Assembly (NCBI GenBank): GCA_964455395.1
Contig: CAYVWB010000008.1
Coordinates: 1 to 64,000, forward strand
Length of the DNA: 64,000 nt
Reading direction: 5' to 3'
From: CAYVWB01 sp964455395
GTDB lineage: Bacteria > Desulfobacterota > Desulfovibrionia > Desulfovibrionales > Desulfovibrionaceae
Notes under the pieces: generated by a model
What the model saw: only the letters and a program-made list of their open reading frames with translations
Databases searched by the model: none
Told to the model about the DNA's origin: nothing
Shown: positions 45,117 to 53,830 of the stretch, one piece after another
Layout of the letters: each line of letters begins with the position of its first letter
Position numbering within the stretch: position 1 is the stretch's first letter
Position numbers and translations under genes: made by a program

Positions 45117-46649
45117 TCAGCGGGCCGTGTTCAGGGGGGTCGTCTCCGATTCGTGACGAAAGACCCGCAAGGTCGCCATGGCCACGCCCAGATACAGGAA
45201 CATGAAGCGCGAGGGCAGGGAGGTGAGGTCGTAGTTGATGAGCCCGTGCACTGCCAGCTGCGCCACCAGTCCCGTGAGGACGGCGTAGAGGAAGAGCCCT
45301 TCGCGGCGGTCGTTGCGGGAGGGGTCGGGCGGTCGCGCCAGCGCGTGGGCGAAGCCTTTGCAGAGCGCGTATACCAACCAGATGTAGAGGAAGACGCCCG
45401 CCAGCCCCATGTCATAATAAAAGGAGAGATGGAGGGAATGCACCTCCGGCGCGGTGGTCAGGTGGGTGAATCCGCCGGGTCCCAGCCCGAGGAAGATGGT
45501 GGGCCAGTCCTCGGCCATGGCGTCCAGGCCGTCGCCCCACCAGTTCATCCGCGCGCGCATGCCAGTTTCGTCGCTGTCGCTGCTCGCTTTTTTGGCTTTC
45601 TTCTGGGTGAAATAGAGCTCCCCCGTGTAGCCGAAGCCCACGAGGATGCGGTCGATGAAGCCGGGCGAGGCGATGAGAATGGCCGCGATGACAACCACCG
45701 CCGTGATGACGCCGTTGCGCACCAGCCGCCGCCGCAGCGCAGGGTGGACCCAGATGGTGAACAGCACGGCGAAAACGCCGCCCCACAACGCCCCCCGCGA
45801 AGCCATCAGAATGACCAGCACCAGAAAATAGAGCCCCACCGCCGCCAGCGCCAAGCGCGCCAGCCGGTTGCGTGCGGCGACCATGAACGCCATCGCCAGA
45901 AATCCCGCGAAGACGAGGTATCCCGCACCCTGGTTGGAGCCCTGCAGGCCGCCCAGACGCTCCACCTCGCCGGTGGCCCCCAACACCGCGAAGATGCTGA
46001 GCGTCAACCGCCAACCCTCGCCAAGGCCTTGCTCCCAAAAGAGTTCGTACCATTTGGAAGCCACGATCCAGCCCGAGGAGAGCAGCGCGCTGACGATGAG
46101 CAACCCGTACAAGGCGTACAGCCGGCGTCGCGTGGTCACCGTGCTGAAGATGAGCACGTACGTCAGCACGTTGGCGTAGAGCAGCAGCGTGTTGTTGAGC
46201 GCCCAGACGCCATGCGGCGCCCAGAAGGCCGCCAGCGTCTGCCAAGCGAGAATCGCCAGCAGCGGCGGCAGCACGGCGCGGTCCGGCGGCGCAGGCGGCT
46301 CCCACTGCATGGCGCGGCGTCGAAAGTGGGCGAGCAGGCCCGTGACAACGAAAAACATGAACGGCAGCAGACGGATACTGTAGACATCGAAGCGGCGGGC
46401 CAAGTAGCCCGTCTCCACGAAAAAGACCAACGCCATCAACGCCACGCTCCACATGGGCGGCGCCAGGGGAAGCGTCAACAGCAGCGCCAGAGCCGCCACG
46501 GCGAGCCAGCCCGCCACGTCCAGGGTGGGTCCGATGAACCACGCCGCCCCCGTGACGAGCGCAACGAGCGCCGCCAGCGGGACTGTCTGCGCAGGGGGCG
46601 CGGCGGCGGAAGCCACGGCGGTGGGCAGCGGGCGGGAAACCTGGGTCAT
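45117..46649 (-). CDS. O-antigen ligase / polymerase-like membrane protein
   Basis: 510 residues, about twelve transmembrane helices, with the Wzy_C/O-antigen ligase pattern: a long periplasmic loop (about 385-440) and a conserved region including FLGLGPGGFTHL, HSLHLSFYYDMGLAGVFLYI and GLINYDLTSLPSR. It would polymerise repeat units or ligate glycan to a carrier. The start MTQVSRPLP is preferred; upstream codons lack a ribosome site. It lies in the locus between the chain-length gene and the lipoprotein hydrolase gene. Confidence 0.85.
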   Translation of the reverse strand: MTQVSRPLPTAVASAAAPPAQTVPLAALVALVTGAAWFIGPTLDVAGWLAVAALALLLTLPLAPPMWSVALMALVFFVETGYLARRFDVYSIRLLPFMFFVVTGLLAHFRRRAMQWEPPAPPDRAVLPPLLAILAWQTLAAFWAPHGVWALNNTLLLYANVLTYVLIFSTVTTRRRLYALYGLLIVSALLSSGWIVASKWYELFWEQGLGEGWRLTLSIFAVLGATGEVERLGGLQGSNQGAGYLVFAGFLAMAFMVAARNRLARLALAAVGLYFLVLVILMASRGALWGGVFAVLFTIWVHPALRRRLVRNGVITAVVVIAAILIASPGFIDRILVGFGYTGELYFTQKKAKKASSDSDETGMRARMNWWGDGLDAMAEDWPTIFLGLGPGGFTHLTTAPEVHSLHLSFYYDMGLAGVFLYIWLVYALCKGFAHALARPPDPSRNDRREGLFLYAVLTGLVAQLAVHGLINYDLTSLPSRFMFLYLGVAMATLRVFRHESETTPLNTAR

Positions 46650-46733
46650 GATGCTGCAGACGGCCTGGATCTCAATGGAAGGAGACGGCGCGAACGCCAA
46701 GCCCACGCCGGCGACATGGGAACCGGGGAGTGG

Positions 46734-48758
46734 TCATTCCGCTTCCGCCCACAGCACGTAGACCTTGCCGTCTTCGCGTTGGAAGTAGGCGCCGTGGACG
46801 CCATGCCCCGGGTGCAGGGGCGCGGCCGGCGCGCCGGCTGTCTTGGCGACGAGCAGACGATAGCTGGCGTAGGCGAGCTTCTTGACGCCGCGGCCTGTGC
46901 CGCCGCCGCGGCCGTCGTGGAGCAGACCGGTGTGGTCGAAGAGGTGGTCCTGATGGTGGAAGCCTTCCATCATCCCCCACGCCCAGAAGGTGCGGGGGGC
47001 GCCCAGGCCGCGCGCCGTGGTCAGCAGTTTGATCAGGCCGGCGGCTTGCTCGGCTTCGCTCTGGGGCGGCCACGGCGGTTGGCGGATGGCGCCGCTGTAG
47101 GTGCCGATCTCCGTCATCCAGATGGGGACGCCGGCGAAACCGTTGGCGTCCAGGGTTTGCCGTGCGGCGGTGTAGACTTCCTCCAGGCGACGCCATTCGT
47201 GGGCTTGGCCGAAGTGGTGCACATCGAAAGCGTCCATGCAGGGGGCGCCGTTTTCCAGAGGGGGCAGAGCGGCAAGGGCTTGAAGCACGGGGCCGTAGCT
47301 GCGGGCGAAGCCGGCGGCGCCGTCCTTGCCGGAGAAGCCGCCCATGACGAGGAACGCTTCCGGATTGGCGGCCTTCACCGCGCCGCACGTGCGCCGCATG
47401 AGTCGCGCAAAGCCTTGGGGATCGTGTGACGCCCGGGAGAGGTCGAATTCGTTTTCGAACTGGAGATGTCGCTCGCCGTGTCGTTCGAGCTGCTGGACCA
47501 GACGCTGCACGAAGGCTTCGTAGGTTTCGGGATCGTGCTTGAGCGTCCATGTGCGGTCGCCGGCGGCGTGGGCGGGCGGCGGCGGAGGCGCGCCGGCGCG
47601 GCGGGGCGTATCGCCGGCGAGCCGCTCCGGCAACATGATATTGACGAGGGTGGCCATGGCTTCGGGCGTGCTCGCGAGCTGGGCGTCCAGCTGGGCGAAG
47701 TCGTAGCGGCCTGCGCGGATGGCGGCGTCGTCCTGAATCTCCCGCCACCATGCCGTGGCGCCGCGGTTCCAGCCCAGACCCAGCTCCTGCGCGTGGGCGA
47801 AGGGCGGCGTCTCGCCCTCGAAGGTGGCCGGGTGGACGCCGTAGGGATTCTCGTCCGGGGAGAGGTCGGGCGGCGGCGCCAGCCGGGGGCGTTCTTCCAC
47901 GAAGACGGGGGTTCCATCCACGATGATTTCCGCGAAGCCTTCCTCCACGGGGACCTGCGTTGTTTCGAAGGCGGCGGCGAAGTCGCCCAACGCCGCGCCG
48001 GTCTCCACGGTGGGGACGGCGCGGGTGACGGTGACGTACTCGCCGGCGGCCTCCACCTGCACCGAACGCGGCGCGACCTGTGGGGTGGCTTGGGGAACGG
48101 CGCTTGTGGCGGCAAAGGCCGCCGTCTGCACGACCTGTTCCCCGGAAGATCCCCGGACGGCGTGCTGCGGCGCGGCAGCCGGCGCGTAGGCGTATTGAAG
48201 AGGGGTATGCTGATGACGCTGTTGCGGCGTCTGCGCGGCGGCGTCGGCGTGCGTTGGCGTCGGGTGCGAGTGGTTGGGCCGAGGCGCGCTCATGGCGGCC
48301 ACCCGCAGGTCCAGGGCGGCCAATCGAGCCACCGCCTGCCGTACGGCGCGGGCGGCGTCCTTGCGGGATTGCCTGTCCCCGCGCGCAAGCTGACGGCGCA
48401 CCCGCTCCACTTCGCCGCGAGCCATGACGCGTGCTGCTTCCATGGGTCTGCCCGTGCGCATCAGCGCGACCATGAGGCTCTCCAGACGCGCGAAGCGATC
48501 CGCAGCGGCGTGGAGGTCCGTGGGGTTTGTCTGCTCCAGGCGGACGAGGGCGGCGGCTTCCTCCGGGATGCGCGCCGGGTGAATGGCGGGAACGGGCCGA
48601 CCCGCAGGCCGCGCGCCGTGCTGGTGCGGCTGGTGAGGCGGCTGGGTCTGCTGCGCGCTTTGGGGGAGCTGGGTCCTGTCGCTGCAGGCGGAGATCGCCA
48701 GCAGGATACAGAAGCAAAGCCAAAGGGCGGGAAGACGTGAGTGGAGCAAGGTGTCCAT
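46734..48758 (-). CDS. Lipoprotein glycoside hydrolase-like protein (GH39/GH5-type barrel)
   Basis: 674 residues. Lipoprotein signal ALWLCFCILLAISACS. A low-complexity helical and Pro/Ala/Gln-rich stretch runs to about 330, followed by a TIM-barrel-like domain. Two candidate catalytic glutamates sit in the right places: HLQFENEFDLS (about 490) for the acid/base and IWMTEIGTYSG (about 590) for the nucleophile; FDVHHFGQ and TFWAWGMMEG also match barrel strands of GH39-like enzymes. It probably trims the exported polysaccharide in the cell envelope. The assignment is by motif, so the exact family is uncertain. Confidence 0.68.
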   Translation of the reverse strand: MDTLLHSRLPALWLCFCILLAISACSDRTQLPQSAQQTQPPHQPHQHGARPAGRPVPAIHPARIPEEAAALVRLEQTNPTDLHAAADRFARLESLMVALMRTGRPMEAARVMARGEVERVRRQLARGDRQSRKDAARAVRQAVARLAALDLRVAAMSAPRPNHSHPTPTHADAAAQTPQQRHQHTPLQYAYAPAAAPQHAVRGSSGEQVVQTAAFAATSAVPQATPQVAPRSVQVEAAGEYVTVTRAVPTVETGAALGDFAAAFETTQVPVEEGFAEIIVDGTPVFVEERPRLAPPPDLSPDENPYGVHPATFEGETPPFAHAQELGLGWNRGATAWWREIQDDAAIRAGRYDFAQLDAQLASTPEAMATLVNIMLPERLAGDTPRRAGAPPPPPAHAAGDRTWTLKHDPETYEAFVQRLVQQLERHGERHLQFENEFDLSRASHDPQGFARLMRRTCGAVKAANPEAFLVMGGFSGKDGAAGFARSYGPVLQALAALPPLENGAPCMDAFDVHHFGQAHEWRRLEEVYTAARQTLDANGFAGVPIWMTEIGTYSGAIRQPPWPPQSEAEQAAGLIKLLTTARGLGAPRTFWAWGMMEGFHHQDHLFDHTGLLHDGRGGGTGRGVKKLAYASYRLLVAKTAGAPAAPLHPGHGVHGAYFQREDGKVYVLWAEAE

Positions 48759-48904
48759 GGGCGGGCTCGTGGGGCTTGGCCCCGCGACGTTCGGGGGGGC
48801 GTGGGGCGCTTGTACCATGACGGAGTCTATAGTATCCATGGCGTTCCCGCAAACGTCGCGAATCATGGCCCCCGCCGTGGCTGCGCCAAATCCTCACTGC
48901 ACCC

Positions 48905-50530
48905 ATGCCCAAAAACGCACCGAAAGCCATCCTGCTGGGGTGGGACGGCGGGACCTTCGACGTCCTGCGGCCCCTCCTCGACGCGGGGCGCATGCCCCAC
49001 ACCGCACGACTCATGGAGGAGGGCGCCAGCGGCCCACTGGCCTCCACCATCCCCGCGCTCACGCCAGTGGCGTGGACCAGTTGTTACACCGGCGTCAATC
49101 CCGGCAAGCACGGCGTTTTCGACGTTCTCGCCATGGATCTGCAGGCCCGGCGCATGCGCCTGGTGAACGCCACCATCCGCCAGCGGGAGCCGATCTGGTC
49201 GCTGCTTTCTCGGCGCGGCCGGCGTGTCGGCGTCTTCAACACCCCCATGACCTACCCGGTGGACGCCATCCAGGGCTACCACGTGGCCGGCATGTTCACC
49301 CCCGCCGGCGTGGAGGACTGGGTCCACCCCCCGGGCTTGCTCCAGCGGATCACGCAGCGTCATGGCGACTACCAGCACGAACCCCCCTCCCACCGCGACC
49401 CCGTCAAGAGCGCGCGTCTGCTGGTGGACTCCGTGGCGAAACGCACGGATGTGCTCCTGAGTCTTCTGGAAGAAGAGCCTTGCGACCTCCACTTCGCCGT
49501 ATTCACCGAGTCCGACCGCGCGCAACACCGGTTCTGGGAGTATCGCGATCCGGCGCACCCCCGCCACCGCGAGCTGGGGTCGACCATCGACGACGTCTAC
49601 CAAGCCTTGGACGCCTCCCTGGGCCGAATCCGCGAGGCTGTGGGGCGTGAGACGCCTGTCGTCATCGTCTCGGACCACGGCGCAGGCCCGCTGACGCGCG
49701 GCGTCTTCCTCAACAAGTGGCTGATGGAGCAGGGATTCCTGCACCTCAAAGGGGACCTGGCCGGAGCCGCCCGTCGCAGTGTGACGGACAAGGTGAAAGG
49801 CAAGCTGCGTCGCCTGGCGGGGCGTCAGGAGGACGAAGCCATCGAAGGCATGGTGACCGGCCAGAACGTGGACATGGACAAGGATCTCTTCTGGCGGTTG
49901 GTGGATTGGGAGAAATCCAAAGCCTTTTCGGAGGGTTCTGGCAACGCCGTCTATTTCAACCACGCCATTCTGCAACCCGGGGAAGCCGCCACCCTGACCC
50001 AGGCGCTGCGGGAGGGCATGCTCGCCATTCAGGATCCGGAAACAGGCCGCAAACCCTTCGCCGCCGTGCGCCACCGCGACGAACTCTACCACGGCGAGAT
50101 GGTCCCCAATGCGCCGGACCTGGTGGCGGAGTGCGCGCCGGGCTATCACGTCACCGTCTTCCAGGAGATCCTGGTGCTCGGCGGGCGCTACGAGGACTCG
50201 CTCTTCCTGAAACATCCCTGGAGCGGCCGACACGAGCCCGACGGCATTTTCCTGACCGCCGGCCCGGAGACGCAACGCAACGCCACGCTGGAAGGCGCGC
50301 GCATCATCGACGTGGCGCCCACGCTGCTCCACCTCCTGGACGAACCCATCCCGGCGGACATGGACGGCCGTGTGCTCGCCGAAGCCTTCACGCCCGAGGC
50401 CTTGACGAACCGCCCCGTGCAACTGACGCACGACGACGCGGAAACCACAGCCACTCGCGAAACCACATACCTCTCCGACGACGACGAAGCCCAGATCACT
50501 CAACGTCTCAAGGATTTGGGGTACCTCTGA
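48905..50530 (+). CDS. Alkaline-phosphatase-superfamily phosphodiesterase-like protein
   Basis: 541 residues. The N-terminal metal/nucleophile region AILLGWDGGTFDVLRPLLDA is followed by STIPALTPVAWTSCYTGVNP (nucleophile Thr/Ser), VFTESDRAQHRFWEY and VIVSDHGAGPLTRGVFLNKW (metal ligands D and H). This is the AP-superfamily nucleotide pyrophosphatase/phosphodiesterase-like group, often seen inside polysaccharide loci. No signal peptide is visible, so it is cytoplasmic unless exported otherwise. The stop overlaps the start of the Wza-type gene (TGATG), so the two are co-translated. Confidence 0.86.
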   Translation: MPKNAPKAILLGWDGGTFDVLRPLLDAGRMPHTARLMEEGASGPLASTIPALTPVAWTSCYTGVNPGKHGVFDVLAMDLQARRMRLVNATIRQREPIWSLLSRRGRRVGVFNTPMTYPVDAIQGYHVAGMFTPAGVEDWVHPPGLLQRITQRHGDYQHEPPSHRDPVKSARLLVDSVAKRTDVLLSLLEEEPCDLHFAVFTESDRAQHRFWEYRDPAHPRHRELGSTIDDVYQALDASLGRIREAVGRETPVVIVSDHGAGPLTRGVFLNKWLMEQGFLHLKGDLAGAARRSVTDKVKGKLRRLAGRQEDEAIEGMVTGQNVDMDKDLFWRLVDWEKSKAFSEGSGNAVYFNHAILQPGEAATLTQALREGMLAIQDPETGRKPFAAVRHRDELYHGEMVPNAPDLVAECAPGYHVTVFQEILVLGGRYEDSLFLKHPWSGRHEPDGIFLTAGPETQRNATLEGARIIDVAPTLLHLLDEPIPADMDGRVLAEAFTPEALTNRPVQLTHDDAETTATRETTYLSDDDEAQITQRLKDLGYL

Positions 50531-51399
50531 TGCGCGCCCACTCCGTCTTCTCCCGGCCCGGCCGCCGCGCAGGCTCCCCGCGCCCGCGCAGCCCACGCAA
50601 TGTCCGCGGCGTCGCGAACGCTGTCGTGCTGCTGCTCGTGCTTCTGGCTCTGCTCGTGACGACCCTCGGCGGATGCTCGCGGCAGACCAGAGTGGTGGAG
50701 TCGCAACGACCCACGGCGCCGCCACCCGAAGGCCGCGTCATTCTCGGCTATGGGGATGTGCTCAACATGCGCGTCTACCGCAACGAGGACCTGGACGGCG
50801 TGCTGCGCGTGGACGACGCCGGCTACGTCCATGCGCCACTTGCGGGTCGGGTGCAGGCCTCCGGCAAGACCATGGAGCAACTCCGCGAGGCCCTCACGAA
50901 GAATCTGGCGGCGTACGTCAAGGAACCCCAGGTGAGCCTGGTGGCGGAGCAGCTGGTGAGCCAGCGCGCGGTGATCCTCGGCGCGGTGCGCTCCCCCGGC
51001 GCGGTGAACGTGGATCGTGAACTCAGCGTCTGGGAGGTGGTGGCCGAAGCCGGCGGGTTCCTGGACACAGCCGACGAGGGCCGCGTGGTGCTGGTGCGCC
51101 AGCGGCCGGACAAGGCCTACGTCTACATCCTGAACATGGACCCCACCAATCCCGGCGAGGCCTCGCAGGTGGCCGGCCGAGTGGAGGGGGGCGACATCAT
51201 CTTCGCGCCCACGACACTCTTCGCCGACGTGGAGGCCTTCATGGTGAGCCTGAGCAACATCATGCGGCCCTTCATCGACGCGCAACGCTTCACCGTGCTG
51301 TTGCCCCAGGTCCGCGACGCTCTGGAGGCCCTCGCCGAGGAGAGCGACCAAGCCGGCGGCGGCGGCGGGGGAGGCTCCACCATCGTGGTTTCGCCGTAA
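50530..51399 (+). CDS. Wza-type polysaccharide export lipoprotein
   Basis: 289 residues. After a basic start, an export helix (ANAVVLLLVLLALLVTTLGG) ends in the lipobox cysteine. The Poly_export/SLBB region begins LGYGDVLNMRVYRNEDLDG and continues VSLVAEQLVSQRAVILGAV with VVAEAGGFLDTADEG. It forms or supports the outer-membrane polysaccharide pore. The C-terminus has a polyglycine run (seven Gly). The start overlaps the upstream stop. Confidence 0.9.
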   Translation: MRAHSVFSRPGRRAGSPRPRSPRNVRGVANAVVLLLVLLALLVTTLGGCSRQTRVVESQRPTAPPPEGRVILGYGDVLNMRVYRNEDLDGVLRVDDAGYVHAPLAGRVQASGKTMEQLREALTKNLAAYVKEPQVSLVAEQLVSQRAVILGAVRSPGAVNVDRELSVWEVVAEAGGFLDTADEGRVVLVRQRPDKAYVYILNMDPTNPGEASQVAGRVEGGDIIFAPTTLFADVEAFMVSLSNIMRPFIDAQRFTVLLPQVRDALEALAEESDQAGGGGGGGSTIVVSP

Positions 51400-51470
51400 C
51401 GCGGGCGGTGGCGTGGCGTTCTTTCGAGACGTGTGACGCGCGGGCGCGGCGTGTGGTTGGGCTGCAGCGC

Positions 51471-52052
51471 TCAGGACGAGGGGGCGGCTTTGCTGCGGAA
51501 GAGGGAGGCGTCCACCACGGAGGCCATGGCGTGGGCGTCCATCTCGCGGCCCAGAAAGCCCGCAGCCTCCTGCGCGGCTTCCAGCGGGGTGTCGATGATG
51601 CGGTGGAACGCCATGTTCTGCACGCGCATCAAGGGGCGGGTGTTGAAGAAGAGGTCCAGCTCCAGCAGGTGCTTTTCGAAGGACCGCCGCAGCACGTCGT
51701 CCGAGAGCTTGTCCTGCTTGCCCAGGCGCTCCAGCATGGCTCGTTGGGAGAGCAGCACTTCCTCCAGGGGGCGGCGCATGAAGAGCACGTCCGCCTCCAG
51801 GTCCGCGGGGATGCAGTGCAACAGCGGCGAGACGATCTTCACGGCGCGGCCGCGGTGTTCGTCCAGCCATGCGGCGTCGCCCTCGGTCAACGCTTTCACC
51901 CGCTCGTGCTCGTAATAGCCCTTGGGGTTGTTGGAATCCGCCGCCCGGTGCGAGTCCGTCACGGCTTCCACGCCGCCCTTGATGAGCATCTGCATCATCA
52001 GGGATGTGCCGGAGCGGGGCAAGCCGGAGACGACTATGAGGGCGTTTCGCAT
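51471..52052 (-). CDS. Sulfotransferase-family protein
   Basis: 193 residues with the 5'-phosphosulfate-binding loop ALIVVSGLPRSGTSLMMQM at the N-terminus, followed by a region resembling the 3'-phosphate site (FMRRPLEEVLLSQRAML). The size is small for a sulfotransferase, and the C-terminal half shows no classic helix set, so activity is unproven. It may sulfate the exported glycan. It lies opposite to the Wza gene, converging with it. Confidence 0.75.
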   Translation of the reverse strand: MRNALIVVSGLPRSGTSLMMQMLIKGGVEAVTDSHRAADSNNPKGYYEHERVKALTEGDAAWLDEHRGRAVKIVSPLLHCIPADLEADVLFMRRPLEEVLLSQRAMLERLGKQDKLSDDVLRRSFEKHLLELDLFFNTRPLMRVQNMAFHRIIDTPLEAAQEAAGFLGREMDAHAMASVVDASLFRSKAAPSS

Positions 52053-52202
52053 CTGCTAACCTTCGGGATTTCGAGAGTGCGGGACTACGGCGCCATGACG
52101 CCGTAAGACGGATGGACCTGGCGATTGCGGGGAGCCGCGGTGGCGCGGGACTGCCGGAGACCTTGCCTTGCCACGCTACCGCAAAGCGCCTTCGCGCGCA
52201 AC

Positions 52203-52284
52203 CACGCACCCGCGCACCCGCGCACCCACGCACCCACGCAATCGCGCACCCACGCACCCACGCACCCACGCACCCACGCACCCG
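52203..52284 (-). repeat. 8-bp tandem repeat tract with G-quadruplex potential
   Basis: The plus strand repeats cgcaccca-type octamers (period 8, with two deviations: a cgcgcacc start and an inserted atcg). The minus strand reads TGCGTGGG repeated, giving four or more GGG runs spaced by five bases, the standard G-quadruplex pattern. It is in the leader region upstream of the glycosyltransferase genes. Confidence 0.8.
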
Positions 52285-52408
52285 GCGCATTCGCTTCAGG
52301 CGGGTGAAATGGCCCATCCCGACGCGCATGGCGGGGCGACGCAGCGCGGCGCGCTGGGATGAGGACGGCGCCCTGCGCACGCGACCAGAGCGCGCAAGGG
52401 GGGGGCGG

Positions 52409-52437
52409 TTGTCATGCGGAGGGAATTTTACTATAGG
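52409..52437 (+). promoter_or_regulatory. Candidate sigma-70 promoter
   Basis: TTGTCA (52409-52414), 17-base spacer, TATAGG (52432-52437), about 165 bases ahead of the ATG at 52604. It sits in a locally AT-rich island downstream of the 8-bp repeat tract, which supports it. Confidence 0.5.
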
Positions 52438-52603
52438 TCAGCCACCGTGTATCGTTGCGTTATTGTATGAAAATGGCGCATGGCGGATTGTCGGCTCCCG
52501 CCGCCGGAGCAGGGGACGTTCCGGGCCGTCCGCGCGTGTTCCGTGGGGGCTCCAGCCATGAGCCGCTCCGGAGGATTCCTCCAACGTTCATCCCCTTCAT
52601 GAT

Positions 52604-53830
52604 ATGCCGGATTCGACGCCATCCCGATTCTCCCTCTTGCTGGTGTGCGGCGCGTGCGTGCTGGTCTGGCTGGTTTGCGCGTCTGACTACGCCCGTCTGC
52701 TGGACATCTTCGCGCACCACGAGCCGAGCGCGTACCTGACTCAAAACGACGCGGGCCATTACTACCGGTATGCGTCCGCACACGCGCAAGGCGACTTCAG
52801 CTTCTCCTATGTGGTGAACAAGGGGGAGCGGCAGCCGTTGTACATCCTGCTGCTCGCCGGGGTCATGGCGTCCGGTGGTGGGGACGTAGCCACCCTGGCC
52901 GGCGTCAACGTGGCGCTGAAGGTCATCGCCGCGCTGCTGGCGGCCTTCATGGTCTGGCGGCTTTTCGGCGCGCCTGTGGCGGCGTTGTTGACGGCGGGTT
53001 GGATGGCCACCTTCCATTTCTTCGAACGCATGGGTCTGCGTCTGTTGACGGAGCCGCTTTTCACCGTGACGCTTTTCGGTATGCTGTATTGTTTCGTGCG
53101 GTGTCTGCAGGCCATGCGCCGGGACGGCGCCGTGACCACGTGGCTCTGCGCCGCGACGGTGTTCGGCTGTCTGGGGTACTTGAAGCGTCCCAACGGCCTG
53201 CTGGTGACGGCGCTCATGTGGTTGACCGTGCTGGCCTGGGCCGTGGCGCTGCGGCTGCGTGGACGCCGGCTGGCGTGGCGGCGTCTGGCCAAGGGGTTTC
53301 TGGCGGCGGGGGCGTTGTTCGTCCTGGTGGGCGCGCTCAGCTGGGCGCCTCGCGTCTACTACCATGGCGATCCCTTCCACTTCGCCAACCTCCCCAACTT
53401 CATGTGGACCGACTCCTACGAGGAAGGCCTCAACAGGGACATCCGTCTCACCATGGGCGATTACCTGAGGGACCATGACCTGGGCGACGTCTGGGAACGG
53501 TTCACCCATGGCCTGCGGAGGTGTTACATCCAGTACGTGAAGAGCGATTTCGGCCCCCTCGCCGGCGTGCTCATGCTCGCGGGGTTGGTCTTGGCCGCCA
53601 TCCAGCGCCGCTGGGAGCTGCTTGCCGCGGCGGCGTGGCTCTTCGTCGCCATGCTGCCATTGGTCTGGACGAATCTCTCCAACCCCAGCGCGCGCATCCC
53701 CCTGGCGCAGCTCATGCCCTTCGGCGTGCTCTACCTGGGGTGTCTGCTGGCGACGGGGGAACGCCTCGTCCGGCGGCTTGCCGACAGCCGGCGGGTGGAA
53801 GTCTCCATGGTGGAGCAGACGCCGCGATGA
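52604..53830 (+). CDS. Polytopic membrane protein, glycosyltransferase (GT39-like) type
   Basis: 408 residues with about nine transmembrane helices. The first periplasmic loop has YLTQNDAGHYYRYASAHAQG, a conserved acidic pattern of dolichyl-phosphate-mannose-type GT-C glycosyltransferases, and KGERQPLYILLLAG. The gene starts with ATG at 52604; the promoter lies in the preceding region. The stop overlaps the next ATG (ATGA). It may transfer sugar to lipid-linked precursors or proteins. Assignment is from topology and loop motif. Confidence 0.7.
   Translation: MPDSTPSRFSLLLVCGACVLVWLVCASDYARLLDIFAHHEPSAYLTQNDAGHYYRYASAHAQGDFSFSYVVNKGERQPLYILLLAGVMASGGGDVATLAGVNVALKVIAALLAAFMVWRLFGAPVAALLTAGWMATFHFFERMGLRLLTEPLFTVTLFGMLYCFVRCLQAMRRDGAVTTWLCAATVFGCLGYLKRPNGLLVTALMWLTVLAWAVALRLRGRRLAWRRLAKGFLAAGALFVLVGALSWAPRVYYHGDPFHFANLPNFMWTDSYEEGLNRDIRLTMGDYLRDHDLGDVWERFTHGLRRCYIQYVKSDFGPLAGVLMLAGLVLAAIQRRWELLAAAAWLFVAMLPLVWTNLSNPSARIPLAQLMPFGVLYLGCLLATGERLVRRLADSRRVEVSMVEQTPR

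Larger units (their letters stand above)
52053..52603. other. Intergenic region with 8-bp repeats and a promoter
   Basis: About 550 bases between divergent genes. It holds the repeat tract at 52203-52284 and a good promoter at 52409-52437 reading into the membrane glycosyltransferase-like gene. No gene was found in the rest. Confidence 0.5.

Noticed and set aside
52203..52284. Possible CRISPR array
   Set aside because: Period is 8 bases with no spacers and no cas genes nearby.
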